A stretch of 64,000 nucleotides of DNA, taken from assembly GCA_951640165.1 (NCBI GenBank), contig OX621237.1, forward strand, positions 11,160,001 through 11,224,000, written 5' to 3'. Made by a program: the position numbers and the translations under genes. Shown one piece after another: positions 9,746 through 20,989 of this stretch; position 1 is the first letter of the stretch; each line of letters opens with the position of its first letter. The DNA comes from Pseudoips prasinana (lineage: Eukaryota; Arthropoda; Insecta; Lepidoptera; Nolidae). The notes under the pieces were generated by a model. The model saw only the letters and a list, made by a program, of their open reading frames with translations. It had not been told where the DNA came from and ran no database searches.

Positions 9746-12700
9746 ATTCATCTTTCAATGTAAGGACTTGGTCGATACTCAACTACGTTGGAAAACTGTA
9801 GAAATATGAAAATTTCACTTTAGCGGCCTTATCCTCAATAAAGATCGCTTTAACTTGCCTTTCCTTTAAAAAAAGATTGGTTAAAATAATTATGCGCGGC
9901 TGTCTTTAGTTTGGGGCTGCCGAAAGAAGTAAAAGCTATTTATACATGTAGGGGACGTGACCTACGGGTACGGCTGATGGAGATGATTGAAAAGACTGGA
10001 ATTTGGAGAACTGTTTTTTTATTGCTATAATAGATTTAGTCTAAATAATGGAATGATTAATGAATGAATGCTCGCGGTTTGCTGTCCGACAATGCACTGA
10101 AGTCGCGGTACGATGCACGACCTAAGTTATTGCTTAATGTGCTGGATTAGAACTTCGGTGTTCGGTCGTATTGACTCGAACAATACAATTCTGATTAAAT
10201 TAATCTATAATAAATAAATTATAGTTGACACTTCACATTGAGATATACTCTTTATAATAATGCAAGGAGGTAAATCTATGTATGTGTTATAGTATACATA
10301 TAGCGCATGGAAACGTACAGTGACGATGAACTGAATTTCACACTTGTTCACCCAAGAACTGCTCAACGCGCCTAAAAAAGGTTTTACCACAAAAATATTT
10401 TACATTAAAAGGCTCTTTCGAGAAATCGTACAATCGTATGTAAATACGCAACACAGAATACCAAAATTTTATATGTTTTATATACGTCCTAAATGTAAGA
10501 AGCAGAGGTTTCATTATTACCTACGAATAATTTTCCACTGGCTAATGTTAATGTCGCTTGGGGTTAACGGCACCTTCAAATATTTCACGTGTATGTCTCA
10601 ACATCAAACTAGGTATATTCATATTCGTTCACGTGGCCTTAGTTCTCCAAGTTTATATGATAGATAAGTACTTTATCGAAGAGATCTCAACGATAAGTGG
10701 GATCGTATTTATGTTTAGCTTTTCCACTGATCTATATGGAATTTTATGAAAATACTTAGAAAAGACAAATGTTCTTAAATTTATTTGCAAAATGAGAGAG
10801 AGTCCCATCGAAAGATTATTAACACAAGGCAACAGCTACAAAAAAAAACAACAATACTAACAATTAATTACTTACTGGTCAGGACAGCACATGGACCCCT
10901 GCCCTTTTGAGTTTATGCTTTCTTTTTATCTTTGAAACATAACGTAACATCCAAAAAGTTAAATAAAGTGGCGTGATCACATTTGAGTGCAAAAAAGGCT
11001 ACTTTTCAAAAACAGATTATAGAGATAGAGCACAAAGAACTACAGAAAGAAAAATATTTGGAGTAACCATAAGAGCCAGAAAAATATAAAGTGGGTGAAG
11101 TTTTCAACAGACTGTGTAAATCCCTATCAGCCCCTACGCTAGAGAAACAAAATACCTATTAAAACGCCGTAAATATGGAAAAATTTAATGACAAAAATAA
11201 AGGCCAAGAAGTGGATCCTTGGTGTCCAGAATAGGCAGAAATGGAGGAGATTAAATAAGGCCGAAACCAATATTTCAACCTCTTAAATAGCTAATCTACC
11301 AATTAGGTGGAATTTCTGATTTCATTTTCATCAAAAAAGCGCACTGCAAGTATGAAAAGTAATTATTCTAAAAGAAATACGTAATCATTATAATATTTAA
11401 CTTTATTTTTTCCGACTTAACTTCTTATTGAGTAACTTATGACTATAAGGAGCGAGCAAGTCACGTCACGTGGATAAGATGTCGTAATATTGAAGTTTAC
11501 GAACAACCAGATATTGAAGTCCTTTCAAGTGAACTTTGAACTTCACTTGGAAGGCAAAGGTTAATACCATTTTATTACGACAAAACTCATAGCCATAGAT
11601 AACAGATATTTCAACCTACTAGACGTCCAGTTATTACGAATTGAGCTAATATTTTTACCCCTATCTAAACTGATCTGTAAATTATTGAAAAGTTGTATAC
11701 CTCACTACTTTTTGATTAGCTTGAAATAATAATTGAAAAAAAAATATACAATACCTATAAATAGTTTTAATGAGTCGACGTAGTGAATGTGAGCTTGTAT
11801 CCCCGCTTGCCTGTATGCTTCGAAGCTTGGGAACCAGCATGTGACCGCGGTGAACCTAATTTAATGTTTATTTTATCTGTATTATTTATTAACAACACCG
11901 GCACAATTAGCATAAATTATTCCTATGTACTCGAACTTGCAGAAAACGGTCATCCCGCCTAGAATAACATCTTCCGCGTAAGCCCCTCCTCGACCGATGA
12001 TTAAAGTAAAAAGTGACTGTCACCTATAAGTATTCCATTTTTAAATGTCAATTCAATTAAATAAAAAAGTAACTTGGCAGGCTAGTCTTTTATGAAGTAT
12101 TACGATAGTGAATACTTCTTTTTCTGTTCCTCTAATTGTGTCGATGTGTATTAGAGTTTATTGCTTTATACTTTTTTTGGTCGTTCCAGTCAGATTCTTG
12201 AAATTCATTTTCATCCCCCCACCTCGGAAAGAGTAGTTTTGCTCGCTGCTCTCGCGATTCAATTTTAGAGTCCTTCGCTTCTCGTTTGTCATAATTGAAA
12301 CACAGTTAAAAAGCAACTTTCACTCTTGTATAATATACAACTACTGTTTATGGTCTAACAGCAATTGAAATGGTTTTTTTACTCCAAACCTCAATATAAT
12401 TTTTTATGTTCTATAAAATTGTGTCTGTAATAATTCTGATTACGTCAGGATAAGACATACATCAAGATTATAATCGTAACAGCTGAATACATAATAATAT
12501 TTTGCATAAACAACAACACTATTTTAACGAGCCAATGGCTCTTCAAATGGAGTGTGAACTTAACGTAATTGGCAATCGACTATTAAACGGGTACTGGCAA
12601 GAAACGATTCATTCTGTGTATTGTTTATACCAAATATTATTATAAGTATGCTGTTTTATTGCCCTTCAGAAATTATGTGTCAATCACGGCTTTAATCAAA

Positions 12701-13240
12701 ATAATATACAACTAAATAAACATATTCTCATTTGGTAAGCAAATCGTGATCTTGACATATAATTCGCTCACAAATAAATCTGCCCTTCTGATATAATTGA
12801 GATTGCTAAAAGTGTGACCGTGTCCGTAGCAACACCTAACAAGAAAAAAATCTTTTTATTTTTTGTACGATGTGTCTTGTATATACGATGGGAGATAATA
12901 TTTGCTGATTTCCAGCTTTACTCGTAATTATGAGCGACTGGCTACGTTTACCTCGCTAATGTTTGGATTGTAAAAATATAGTCTAAGAACAACAGAAAGT
13001 ATGTATCTGGTACCACGTTTGTAAGATGAAGACTGGCTACTCGAGCGGTGATTTAGACTGTTGCGCTTGGCGGCAAGAGCTTGCCAAATATAATAAAATA
13101 TAACTTCAATGAGAAAGGCATTGTAGTCAAATGCCTTCTTACCCTACCGATAGAAAAAAACATAAAAGTATAGTGTGTTCAAGCGAAGTTATTTAGGTCC
13201 CGGGTCGTCGGTAAGTCCAGGTAATTTTTTTTTACAGTAA
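9746..13240. other. 3.5 kb without recognisable genes or repeats
   Basis: AT-rich DNA with only short, scattered reading frames that show no domain or codon pattern. Small imperfect inverted repeats occur, for example near 11525-11565, but nothing supports a feature call. It is the longest featureless stretch and may hold old, unrecognisable repeats or intron sequence. Confidence 0.5.
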
Positions 13241-13410
13241 GGCCAATTTAATAGATCACATTTGACACTTCATCAAAATTGCGGACATAGAATAATATTA
13301 ATTTCGCTACTTACGATTTATCTTTATTATAATAATTACCAAACAAGGTAATTTAACAATTCATTTTACTAGTAACTGACAGATGTCAAATGTGATCTAT
13401 TAAATTGGCC
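13241..13410. mobile_element. 170-bp MITE with perfect 27-bp terminal inverted repeats
   Basis: Positions 13241-13267 and 13384-13410 are exact reverse complements, beginning GGCCAATTTAATAG and ending CTATTAAATTGGCC. The interior is AT-rich and non-coding. Flanks are TAA on the left and CAA on the right, possibly a decayed 3-bp target duplication, so the superfamily is open. Confidence 0.75.
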
Positions 13411-13599
13411 CAACTATAGGATTTTAATGCCAAGAAAACTCTCGGTCTCGAAGTCTCGAAGTTAGCGGTGTTAGACTCACGTGCTTCGGTGACCATGCTG
13501 AATCGTCGCTTCTGGCTGGTCATATGGAATAGCCGTCTAAGCGTAAGAGAATAGAGAGCACATACTGCAGCACTATATATTATATATTATGCCCTATAT

Positions 13600-13621
13600 T
13601 TATATATATATATATATATAT
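13600..13621. repeat. (TA)n microsatellite
   Basis: An uninterrupted TA run of about 22 bp, preceded by a degenerate TATATTA repeat. Confidence 0.9.
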
Positions 13622-13653
13622 GCCCTTTTTGAAATAAGCTCCTAATCCTGGTC

Positions 13654-13683
13654 AAATTTAGGATACCGCCGTATCCTAAATTT
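13654..13683. repeat. perfect 13-bp inverted repeat
   Basis: Arms AAATTTAGGATAC (13654-13666) and its complement (13671-13683) surround the 4-nt loop CGCC. No T-run follows and no gene is nearby. Confidence 0.8.
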
Positions 13684-14200
13684 AATATACGTAACATATT
13701 TACGTAACAGATTACATAACAATATAAGAAAGAAAACGTTCTTAAATTGAAGACATACACAAATTCCTCTTATATTGGCTCGCGAATAATAAATATGTAA
13801 TTTATATGCAATATATGCATTTACGTAGGTACATCGCACACGCTTCCTCAATACATTTTCAATCTAATGGATATTGGCACCGAAGGCCGACAGAATCAAT
13901 TCTAATATTGCGTAAATTGTCCTGTTTAATTATGATACTTATTAAAACATGGTATTTCAGGTAGGTAGTTGGCAAAAGACGTTAATAATAAAATGAAAAG
14001 CACATTGTTTATATCAGCTGTTGTTGTCCCTTGTATAAATAACTAAATAAAATTTTACAATAGGTAAAAAAATTTCGCAATTGCGATGGAGCTAAATAAT
14101 AGCAATCCTGACTGTAAATAATATTTTATTACTCATCTCTTCCAAGTAACGGGCATAAATTGTAAGTAGAACTGGCCAATTGCAAATAGGACTCGCACTA
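13684..14200. other. no recognisable feature
   Basis: AT-rich non-coding DNA with no repeat recognised within the window. Confidence 0.45.
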
Positions 14201-14375
14201 ATATCCTGGGACATTATTCACACAAGGCAGTCTGATCGCAAACTAAGTAAAGCTTGTACTATGGAAACCAGATAACTGATATACTACTTGTCAACTTTTC
14301 TTTTATAAATACAGACTTATATAGACAATTATACCCAGACACAGGGCAAACAGACATGTTCATGCACAAAAATAT
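14201..14375 (-). mobile_element. SINE family B, head missing
   Basis: The minus strand carries the family B tail: ACATGTCTG, GGGTATAATTGTC, TATCAGTTATCTGG, then TAGTACAAGC and the end GTCCCAGGATAT. The tRNA-like head with box A and box B is absent, so this copy is 5'-truncated. Confidence 0.75.
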
Positions 14376-15057
14376 ATTTCCTGAATAATAATAAGTTTTC
14401 CAACAACAAATTTAATGTAATTTAGTTCATCAGTTGTGAATTTAACCTACTCATCCTATAAATGAACATAAAACACTAATTGTTAAAATTACACATACTA
14501 AAATCACCCTACAGGAATATGTTGGCGCATGTTCCGTAGTGTGGACCAACCCAGTCGTTCGTTAACATGGCCAATATGATATGGTAAGTGACTGTTGCCG
14601 AATAATGTGCATAGTAGAAATGAATGATGACGTGGTGGCCTTGAGCATGAGTCTACGTACATTGCAGGTGCGCTACAATATCTTGGCAACACTATCGGCA
14701 TTTTATAAGTGTTGTTGCTAACCCGAACACACAGGTTAAAGATCAAAATTTAAATTTATATTATTATTTTCACTGTATTCATAATCATCTGAACAAACAT
14801 AATAAAAAGATAAGCGTGATTTCAATAGCATAATGTTTAAGTAATCTATTCAATTCTGGCAGTAGACTATCACAAATTAAACTGTTTCAAATAATATAAA
14901 TTATGTAACACCCATTTCGGTGTATAACAGCTGTTGTTAAGCAATTTACTCCGATTTTTTCATTTTTTATCCTACTTCTACGCGTTTCTGTACTTTGTTT
15001 AGATAACACATTATTTAAAAATAGGTATTATAATATATCTTGTGTTGTTAAACCACC
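14376..15057. other. no gene recognised; possible old LINE end
   Basis: An 80-codon frame on the minus strand (14504-14746) has no recognisable domain. The wording around CAGTCACTTACCATATCA on the minus strand loosely recalls the CR1-like tail at 51735-51842, too weakly for a firm call. Confidence 0.35.
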
Positions 15058-15235
15058 TATCGTAATGATTCGTTTCTACGAAATGTTGTGGTTTATCTAC
15101 ACGAAATACGTCATAACGAGTTGCGAAGGCACGAAATGCTACGTCGTAGTTGTGGTGTAATTAAAAGCTACGAATTAGTTTGAGCTACGTCGTACGCCAA
15201 ATATAACCGTAGTAGTCCGTAGCTTATTTGTATAA
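15058..15235. repeat. CTACG-rich block, unclassified
   Basis: CTACG and CTACACG motifs recur, including GCTACGTCGTAG. The same 12-mer and similar wording occur at 42585-42650, so it may be a dispersed repeat. No terminal repeats are visible. Confidence 0.4.
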
Positions 15236-15359
15236 AATGAACAAAATATTTTGCTATAACCTTACCTAAAAGGGAATCAGAATATCAGCATTATCAGCTT
15301 TAATTGTGCCTTGGTTAAACAATAATCGGTACACATTCTAATGACAGCGACGGGCATAA

Positions 15360-15552
15360 TCACACTAATATTATAAAGACGATGGTTTGTGAGTGTATGT
15401 TTGTTACTTCTTCACGTCTAAACGGCTAGAGCGATTTAAATAAAATTTGGTATGGAGTTAGCTGTCACTCTGGATTAACATTATAATTTATAAACATTTA
15501 ACAGCTATAATTTATAAAGTTTAACGCGGGGAAAACTGCGGGGCACAGCAAG
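15360..15552 (+). mobile_element. Lep1-like non-autonomous Helitron
   Basis: It starts TCACACTAATATTATAAA after an A and ends GGGGCACAGCAAG before a T. Helitrons insert between A and T and usually end CTRR; here the end has decayed from CTAG to CAAG. The body (TGTTTGTTACTTCTTCACG, then GCTAGAGCGATT) is shared with copies at 30082 and 46508. No coding sequence. Confidence 0.75.
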
Positions 15553-16174
15553 TTTAAAGTAACGCGTTTAGTATATATCAATAGACAGAACCATAGGTTA
15601 ATATTGAATTTAAAGGTTATTATGATCATAATTATTAATTATTCGAGAAGTTAAATTTTATTAAAAACAAATTGTTGTCTTAAAAACACCCATTCATTCA
15701 GACTTACAGCAAATCCTTGAATGCTCTTAGGAAACTGAAAATATATGTACGGGTCCCGAATATAGGACGCCCGATCCGTACTTAAACGGTTATACAGAAT
15801 GATGCTTTAAAAATGAACGTCATAAAGTGCGATGACCTCAGAAAACAAAAGCATACGGAAATAATACTGAATTGTGTCATTTTTAATCGTTACTTTTATG
15901 ACAGAATAATTACGACTCAATTTCAAAGGGACTTTTTATTACTGTTTTTCATCAGAGTTTTCTAGAGCACACATATTGAAGCTTGCTTATATTTAAAGGT
16001 GATACTTTGATTACATTTTTATAAAGGTGAATGTCACCATTCACATTTCATTCACCTTTAGCGTGCCTAAGTATAGTAACTTAAATAAAATTGTTATCTA
16101 GGTATCACGCCATATGAAGAACCATTATTTTTTTCGTGATAAAGAAGTGAAACGTTTAACACGAAAAATATCAT
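15553..16174. other. no recognisable feature
   Basis: AT-rich non-coding sequence. Confidence 0.45.
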
Positions 16175-16229
16175 TAATGTATGTACATTTCTGTAATAAA
16201 TGTTTTATTACAGAAATGTACATACATTA
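16175..16229. repeat. perfect 26-bp inverted repeat (hairpin)
   Basis: Arms 16175-16200 and 16204-16229 are exact reverse complements with a 3-nt loop (TGT). A 72-codon frame overlaps it, but its amino acids are dictated by the palindrome and it is not called as a gene. Arms this long with so short a loop look recent. Confidence 0.9.
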
Positions 16230-16705
16230 TACATTAATGGTATTTTTTGTTTTTATTATTGGTCTCCAACACCAGGAAAATAAATCGATGTATCACAGTA
16301 TCGGCACAAACACAAACGAGGCACACCAATAGTTGTATTATCAGCAGATAGAACGCGAAGGCTTCGAGGTAGTAGCGAAAAAGAGTACACTATCTAAAGC
16401 AGACCTCATGCCGTCCGTAATATCTTGGTTATGTAACGTAGAAAATGTGTTGTGCTTACTTTACTTAGCTTAAGCAAAGCTCATACTGTCCTTAACGTCT
16501 GGATTATCCAATACAATATGTACATTAGGGATATATACATAAATGACTCGTAGTATGAAGAATTCACTTTCCGAAATTATCTGGTTTTAAATTTTGATAA
16601 ATATATACACATACAGAAATACCATCCGGAGACTTGAGAGGAGATTACAGCACACCCAAGTGTTAAGAGAGCTAAATTCCAAAATTTTGATATACTTATT
16701 ATATA

Positions 16706-17024
16706 CTAGCTGTGCCCGCGACTTCGTCCGCGTGTTAATTAGTTTATTTTGTTTTTGTTTATAAATAAAATATTTTTCAAAAATAAAAGTAGCCTAAGTT
16801 ACTCCTTATTACATCAGCTACCTGCCAATAAAAGTCCCGTCAAAATCGCTCCAGCCATTTAAGAGATTAGCCGGAACAAACAGACAGACAGACAGACAAA
16901 AATTGTAAAAAAAATTATTTTGATGTATGTACCGTATATACATTCATATACATGTAATAAAAAACGGTTATTTTAATATTACAAACAGACACTTCAATTT
17001 TATTTATTTGTATGTAAGTATAGA
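16706..17024 (-). mobile_element. Lep1-like non-autonomous Helitron, long form
   Basis: On the minus strand it starts TCTATACTTACATACAA and ends GCGGACGAAGTCGCGGGCAC then AGCTAG, with A and T at the insertion borders (A at 16705, T at 17025 on the plus strand). It contains a GACAGACAGACAGACA run and the sentence AAATCGCTCCAGCCATTTA in plus-strand reading, common to the family. About 319 bp, no coding capacity. Confidence 0.8.
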
Positions 17025-17086
17025 TTTTTGTTCAGATAACACTAAATTGTAGCCATGTAGTTTGCGATCAAGAAAGAATAACTTTG

Positions 17087-17288
17087 TACGAAACCCACGG
17101 GATGTATCCCGTGGGTTTCGTAAAAGCCGACTAAGGGATACAGCAGGTATTCGGAGAGTAGCGCTCCTGTGTACTTACTACCACCTAACTGCAGTCGCCA
17201 AGTCGCATGCTAAGTGCGGTGACTACGGTAAACCCCTCCAAATGGTAACGTTATGGAAACATATAGGGGAGACTTATGTCCTGTAGTA
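17087..17288 (+). mobile_element. RTE-derived short element, subfamily 2
   Basis: It runs from CCCGTGGGTTTCGTAAAAG through CCAAGTCGCATGCTAAGTGC and CCCCTCCAAATGGTAACG to TATGTCCTGTAG, matching the layout at 3480-3768 but without the nested LINE tip. A 74-codon frame across it is a chance frame in repeat DNA. The left end carries a fold-back (17089-17120). Confidence 0.65.
17089..17120. repeat. perfect fold-back at the left end of the short element
   Basis: CGAAACCCACGGGAT (17089-17103) and its complement (17106-17120) are separated by 2 nt. The right arm is the normal start of the subfamily, so the left arm appears to be a new inverted copy of it. Confidence 0.8.
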
Positions 17289-17756
17289 AACAATACGTAA
17301 AAAATTAGTTCAATGAATTTTCACGAAATTGTAAAAAAATACCTGATAATTTCTGATTTCCCTGCATTGGTTGCTTTAAAATTCCAGAAACGAGCACTTA
17401 CATGTTTACATTTTTAACTGCGCTTTTATGTTTTACTGAAAAGGTTACACGTGTCGCACTAACACCTTGGAACTATTTCATTTCACAGCACTCATTTCAA
17501 CTTGACGTATAACAAGCTATTATGGCGAGCTCTAGGAAAAAGTTACTATTTTGTAGCAAAATACACGTGTTAGATTTAGGATTACAACATCAAAGTGATA
17601 TTCCTGAAAGGGATAGTTGTTTGTAGATTTTGGATGAATTGTTTTCGACGTATTTTTCACGACACGTGTCAGTAAGTTTTTATTTACAGCTACAATTTAC
17701 CATTGATCTGTTTTTAGTGTTCGGTAAGTCTGAATAATAAAACGGAACCATTATCT
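17289..17756. other. no recognisable feature
   Basis: Non-coding; no repeat recognised. Confidence 0.45.
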
Positions 17757-17985
17757 AGACGGGCCAATTGGCGTGGCTGGTAAATGCTTGCCTCTCACGC
17801 CGCAGATAACTGATATACATAATTATATCACTTTTACACAGGATAAACTGACACGTTCATGCCAGCTTGTCCTGTGTCTGGGTGTACTTGTCTATTTATA
17901 TACGAATAAGTAGGTATTTACGAAAGAAGAAACAGTATATCAGTTATCTGTACAAGCTTTGATTAATTTGGGCTCAGATGACCAT
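17757..17985 (+). mobile_element. rearranged SINE family B with inverted internal duplication
   Basis: The head GGCCAATTGGCGTGGCTGG is followed directly by an inverted piece of the family B tail, then by the tail in the usual orientation. AGATAACTGATATA at 17804-17817 pairs exactly with TATATCAGTTATCT at 17936-17949. Box B is missing. Such a twin-tail structure suggests template switching or twin priming during integration. Confidence 0.65.
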
Positions 17986-18064
17986 TCTCGATCCATTTTC
18001 AAAATTGATTAAATAATAGAATAAAAAAAAAGGTATGGTTGCAGTAAATTTATTTTTAATACTA

Positions 18065-18290
18065 CTTATCGTATGGGCAGTAATTACCCTAGTGTCAGGG
18101 TTGTCGAAGCAGCCCATTAGGACTCTGACGTGGCTTAACGGCTGTTGTCTAGTGGCTACAACCGGGACTGGCAGTATAACGTGCCCTACGTACGTAGCAC
18201 GGAGACGCTCAGAAAGCCTAGTTCAGAGAGCCTAGTTGCTTAAACTCGTCAATCACTTACAGACCTTTAAAATAAATAAAAATAAAATAA
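18065..18290 (+). repeat. unclassified dispersed repeat Y, copy 1
   Basis: It shares AGTGTCAGGGTTGT, TGACGTGGCTTAACG, CAACCGGGAC, ACGTGCCCT and GCACGGAGACGCTCAGAAA with copies at 40905-41060 and 41965-42205, in the same order. It ends in an AAATAAA-rich stretch, which suggests retroposition. The 66-codon frame at 18035-18235 has a repeat counterpart at 41933 that keeps only part of the frame, so it is not called as a gene. Confidence 0.6.
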
Positions 18291-18440
18291 AAAAGGTTTT
18301 TATTCTCGTAGACTTTAAAAAAGCGCTTGTAAATAGTCAGAACATGTTTGTAGTTATATAGTTGTATACATTATTATTTCTAGTAACATAGATATTTAGG
18401 TACACATTGTATGAAAACATTTATAAAGAGAATCTTGCTA
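18290..18440 (+). repeat. dispersed repeat Z, plus-strand copy
   Basis: It is matched by the reverse complement of 36655-36815 over most of its length, including AAAAAAGCGCTTGTAAATAG and TAACATAGATATTTAGGTAC. Not assigned to a class. Confidence 0.65.
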
Positions 18441-19417
18441 TGACCGCCTTTTTTTAATTAACACATCAAATCAAAATTAGATTTTCAATATTGTTTGTAT
18501 ATTAATTTAATAAACAAAAAATGTGGTACTTTAAAACACATAATGTAAATAAGAAAAATTATAAGAATTTACTTTGTTAATATTTAATTAGTTAATAATT
18601 TAATTTTAATTTTCCTTTATCTCGAAATGTTTTGTGGAAAAAAAATGTAAAATATAGTAATTACTCATAGATTTCAGTATTGGGTATGAGGGTGATACTA
18701 ATACCAAAAATAAAAGTCGGGACCTGCAACAGTGAGATGAATCGCAGAGGACTCTACAAACATGCAATTCACGGACATAAAGCATAAACTTAGATAAACT
18801 ATGTATGGGTATCATGAATATTTTTCCTACCGAACATATCGAGAATATCGAACCAGTATCACTTGGGCGCCGAAACGAGCGCTGTGCCAGGCGAGTACGT
18901 TTGAGTAGGTATTGCCCACAAACTGATGACCAAACTAACTAACGTGACTCACACCTTCAAGTACTACACCTCAATTTATCTTTTTTAATGATCCGGAGCG
19001 GCCGTCAACGACGTTACTTCAAAACAAAACGTTAATATGTTGTACTGTCACCTCAATGCTCTATACAAAAATGTTGACAGACAGACAATAAATATATCAG
19101 TGTGAGTTATTATTGACGGCATACAATTGTTGTTACATTAGCTGAATACATTTAAGGAAATATATTTTATTTACCCTATAAATAAACCTGAAACTAAGCT
19201 ACATTAACATGCTTGAGCGAAATGGGCTTGGATTCACACTAGGGTTCCGTACATTTTTTGCATAATATAAAAATTAACATTACTCTGTAGCGAAAGATGG
19301 GTCAGAAGATTAGCCTATAATGACCTCGAAAATGACAGTTGGTACAACACTAAGATCACGAAACGCACTTAAAACTTACGAGTCCCACTTATCACTGTGT
19401 TCTTGGCTCTATTTTTC
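18441..19417. other. no recognisable feature
   Basis: AT-rich non-coding sequence between repeats; short frames only. A small piece near 19236 (AGGGTTCCGTAC) resembles the end of the inverted-repeat element at 34723. Confidence 0.4.
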
Positions 19418-19479
19418 TGTCTGCTTGTTTGAAAGCCATTCTTTTCTTTCTAGGACCTTTACCAATATTCTATATCATA

Positions 19480-19715
19480 CTAGCGGCCCGGTACGTGCTT
19501 CGCTACGTATAAGGCATAGTAATAAAAAAATGATTATTAAGTTCATTTATTGAAACAAAAAATATTATAAATTGCTAAAAGATGTTGTTTCTATGTACAA
19601 ACCTTCCCTGGACTTCCACGAATAATTCAAGACCAAAATTAGCCAAATCGGTAAAGGCGTTGTTGAGTTATAACATTACTACGAAAAGTGGCATTGATTT
19701 TTATATATATATAGA
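19480..19715 (-). mobile_element. Helitron-like non-autonomous element
   Basis: On the plus strand it starts CTAGCGGCCCGGTACGTGC after an A and ends ATATATAGA before a T. On the minus strand this is a TC start and a CTAG end inserted between A and T, as expected for Helitrons. Inner phrase AAAATTAGCCAAATCGGT is typical of such lepidopteran copies. Confidence 0.75.
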
Positions 19716-19748
19716 TATCAATTAAGTCATTTTTATATCAATTTAAAT

Positions 19749-20124
19749 TTGACTGCCTTGTTGATCTAGCGGTAGCGTGTTCAACCGCAGAAAATGAGGC
19801 CCTGGGTTCAAATCCCGGGTCGGGCCAAAATGTGATTTTGGGATTTTTCCGTAAAAAAGAATTTCTCAGTATCGGCCCAAAGTCTGGGAGTTGGCGGTAT
19901 TACACCCCCGTGCCTCAGAGAGCACGTAAAACCGTCGGTCCTGTACCTGACCTCTTTCCGGTCGGGTCGCTAGTCGTCCCATCGGATCATGAGAGAGATG
20001 GAATAGAAAGTGCCCCTGTGTTTGCGCATACACTTGTGCACTATAATATGTCCTGCGCAATTGGCTAATCTCCATTGAGAATGGCCGCGCTGGTCGAAAG
20101 TTGGCCGGGAGGACATCATCATCA
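19749..20124 (+). mobile_element. SINE family C, full length, with 11-bp target duplication
   Basis: The head contains TAGCGGTAGCGTG (box A region) and GGTTCAAATCCC (box B), so it is tRNA-derived. A long body follows (about 375 bp in all), ending GGGAGGACATCATCATCA. TCAATTTAAAT is duplicated exactly at 19738-19748 and 20125-20135. The 78-codon frame inside is not a gene. Other copies: 733, 23897, 31122, 47885, 61715. Confidence 0.85.
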
Positions 20125-20375
20125 TCAATTTAAATACTTCTATCCCTGTCTTCACCTATATCTTTCTTTAAAATCAGAAAATTCGCACCATCTCTTTTTA
20201 TTCATTCTAGGACGATCTAATGTCAATTTTGCCTTTAGAATATAGTATGTCCTTTTCATCTGTTATCCTTTTTCTTTTTTTCTAGTACCTGTTGACCAGA
20301 AAAATCTCGAAATTTTACGAAAGCCACCAAAATCCCTTAATGGTACTGGGGTTGAAACCCTGAACGTGGCAAAAC

Positions 20376-20835
20376 TATAGTAATTGAGTTATTAATTTAC
20401 CATCAAAAACTGGTAATCAACCATCAAGTCTGTAGAAAGGCTAAGAAAAATGTTGGATACCTTACATAATTAAATAGTACATCACATTATTTTAGTTTTT
20501 GTTGGGATCTCCATTTTGTTGAGTTTATCTCTTCGAACAAAAAGTAAAAAAATCAACCTTATAAATAAGCGCTAAGGACCTCGGGACGGACAGTATGAAC
20601 GCCTAAGGCGGGATATATGGTCACGTGACCTATACTTAATTATGAACTATCCTTGCACCGGTTTGAATGTACCTATAAAATTAGATATACGTACGAAATC
20701 GGTAACTCCTCGTCAGTCTGTTCACAGTGTTCATGAGTCCATCAGGGAGGAGTCTGTAGTAATTTAGGAATTTGTTACGCGAAAGACATCTAATGATATG
20801 ATTAAAATAATTCTAATTACTAGAATTCATTCCTT
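20376..20835. other. no recognisable feature
   Basis: Non-coding; no repeat recognised. Confidence 0.45.
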
Positions 20836-20989
20836 CATCATTACAGCTGGATGAAGTCCACTGCTGGACAAGCCTCCCCTAGAATCATCTTGGAGGGATA
20901 CTCCAAATCGCCACGCTTGGCAGACGGGTTGGCGATCGCAGTTTGAAGGTACACAGAAGAAAGCTGCTACCCGTCCTCTGGTAGATATT

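Larger units (their letters stand above)
19418..20372 (+). repeat. dispersed repeat X, copy 2, split by two insertions
   Basis: Pieces at 19418-19479, 19716-19748 and 20136-20372 together align with copy 1 at 2780-3090. The first gap is a Helitron-like element, the second a full SINE C with an 11-bp target duplication. Repeat X is therefore older than both. Confidence 0.6.

Noticed and set aside
10344..10749. Two overlapping short plus-strand frames (107 and 63 codons).
   Set aside because: No domain, no splice or promoter context, and composition typical of AT-rich chance frames.
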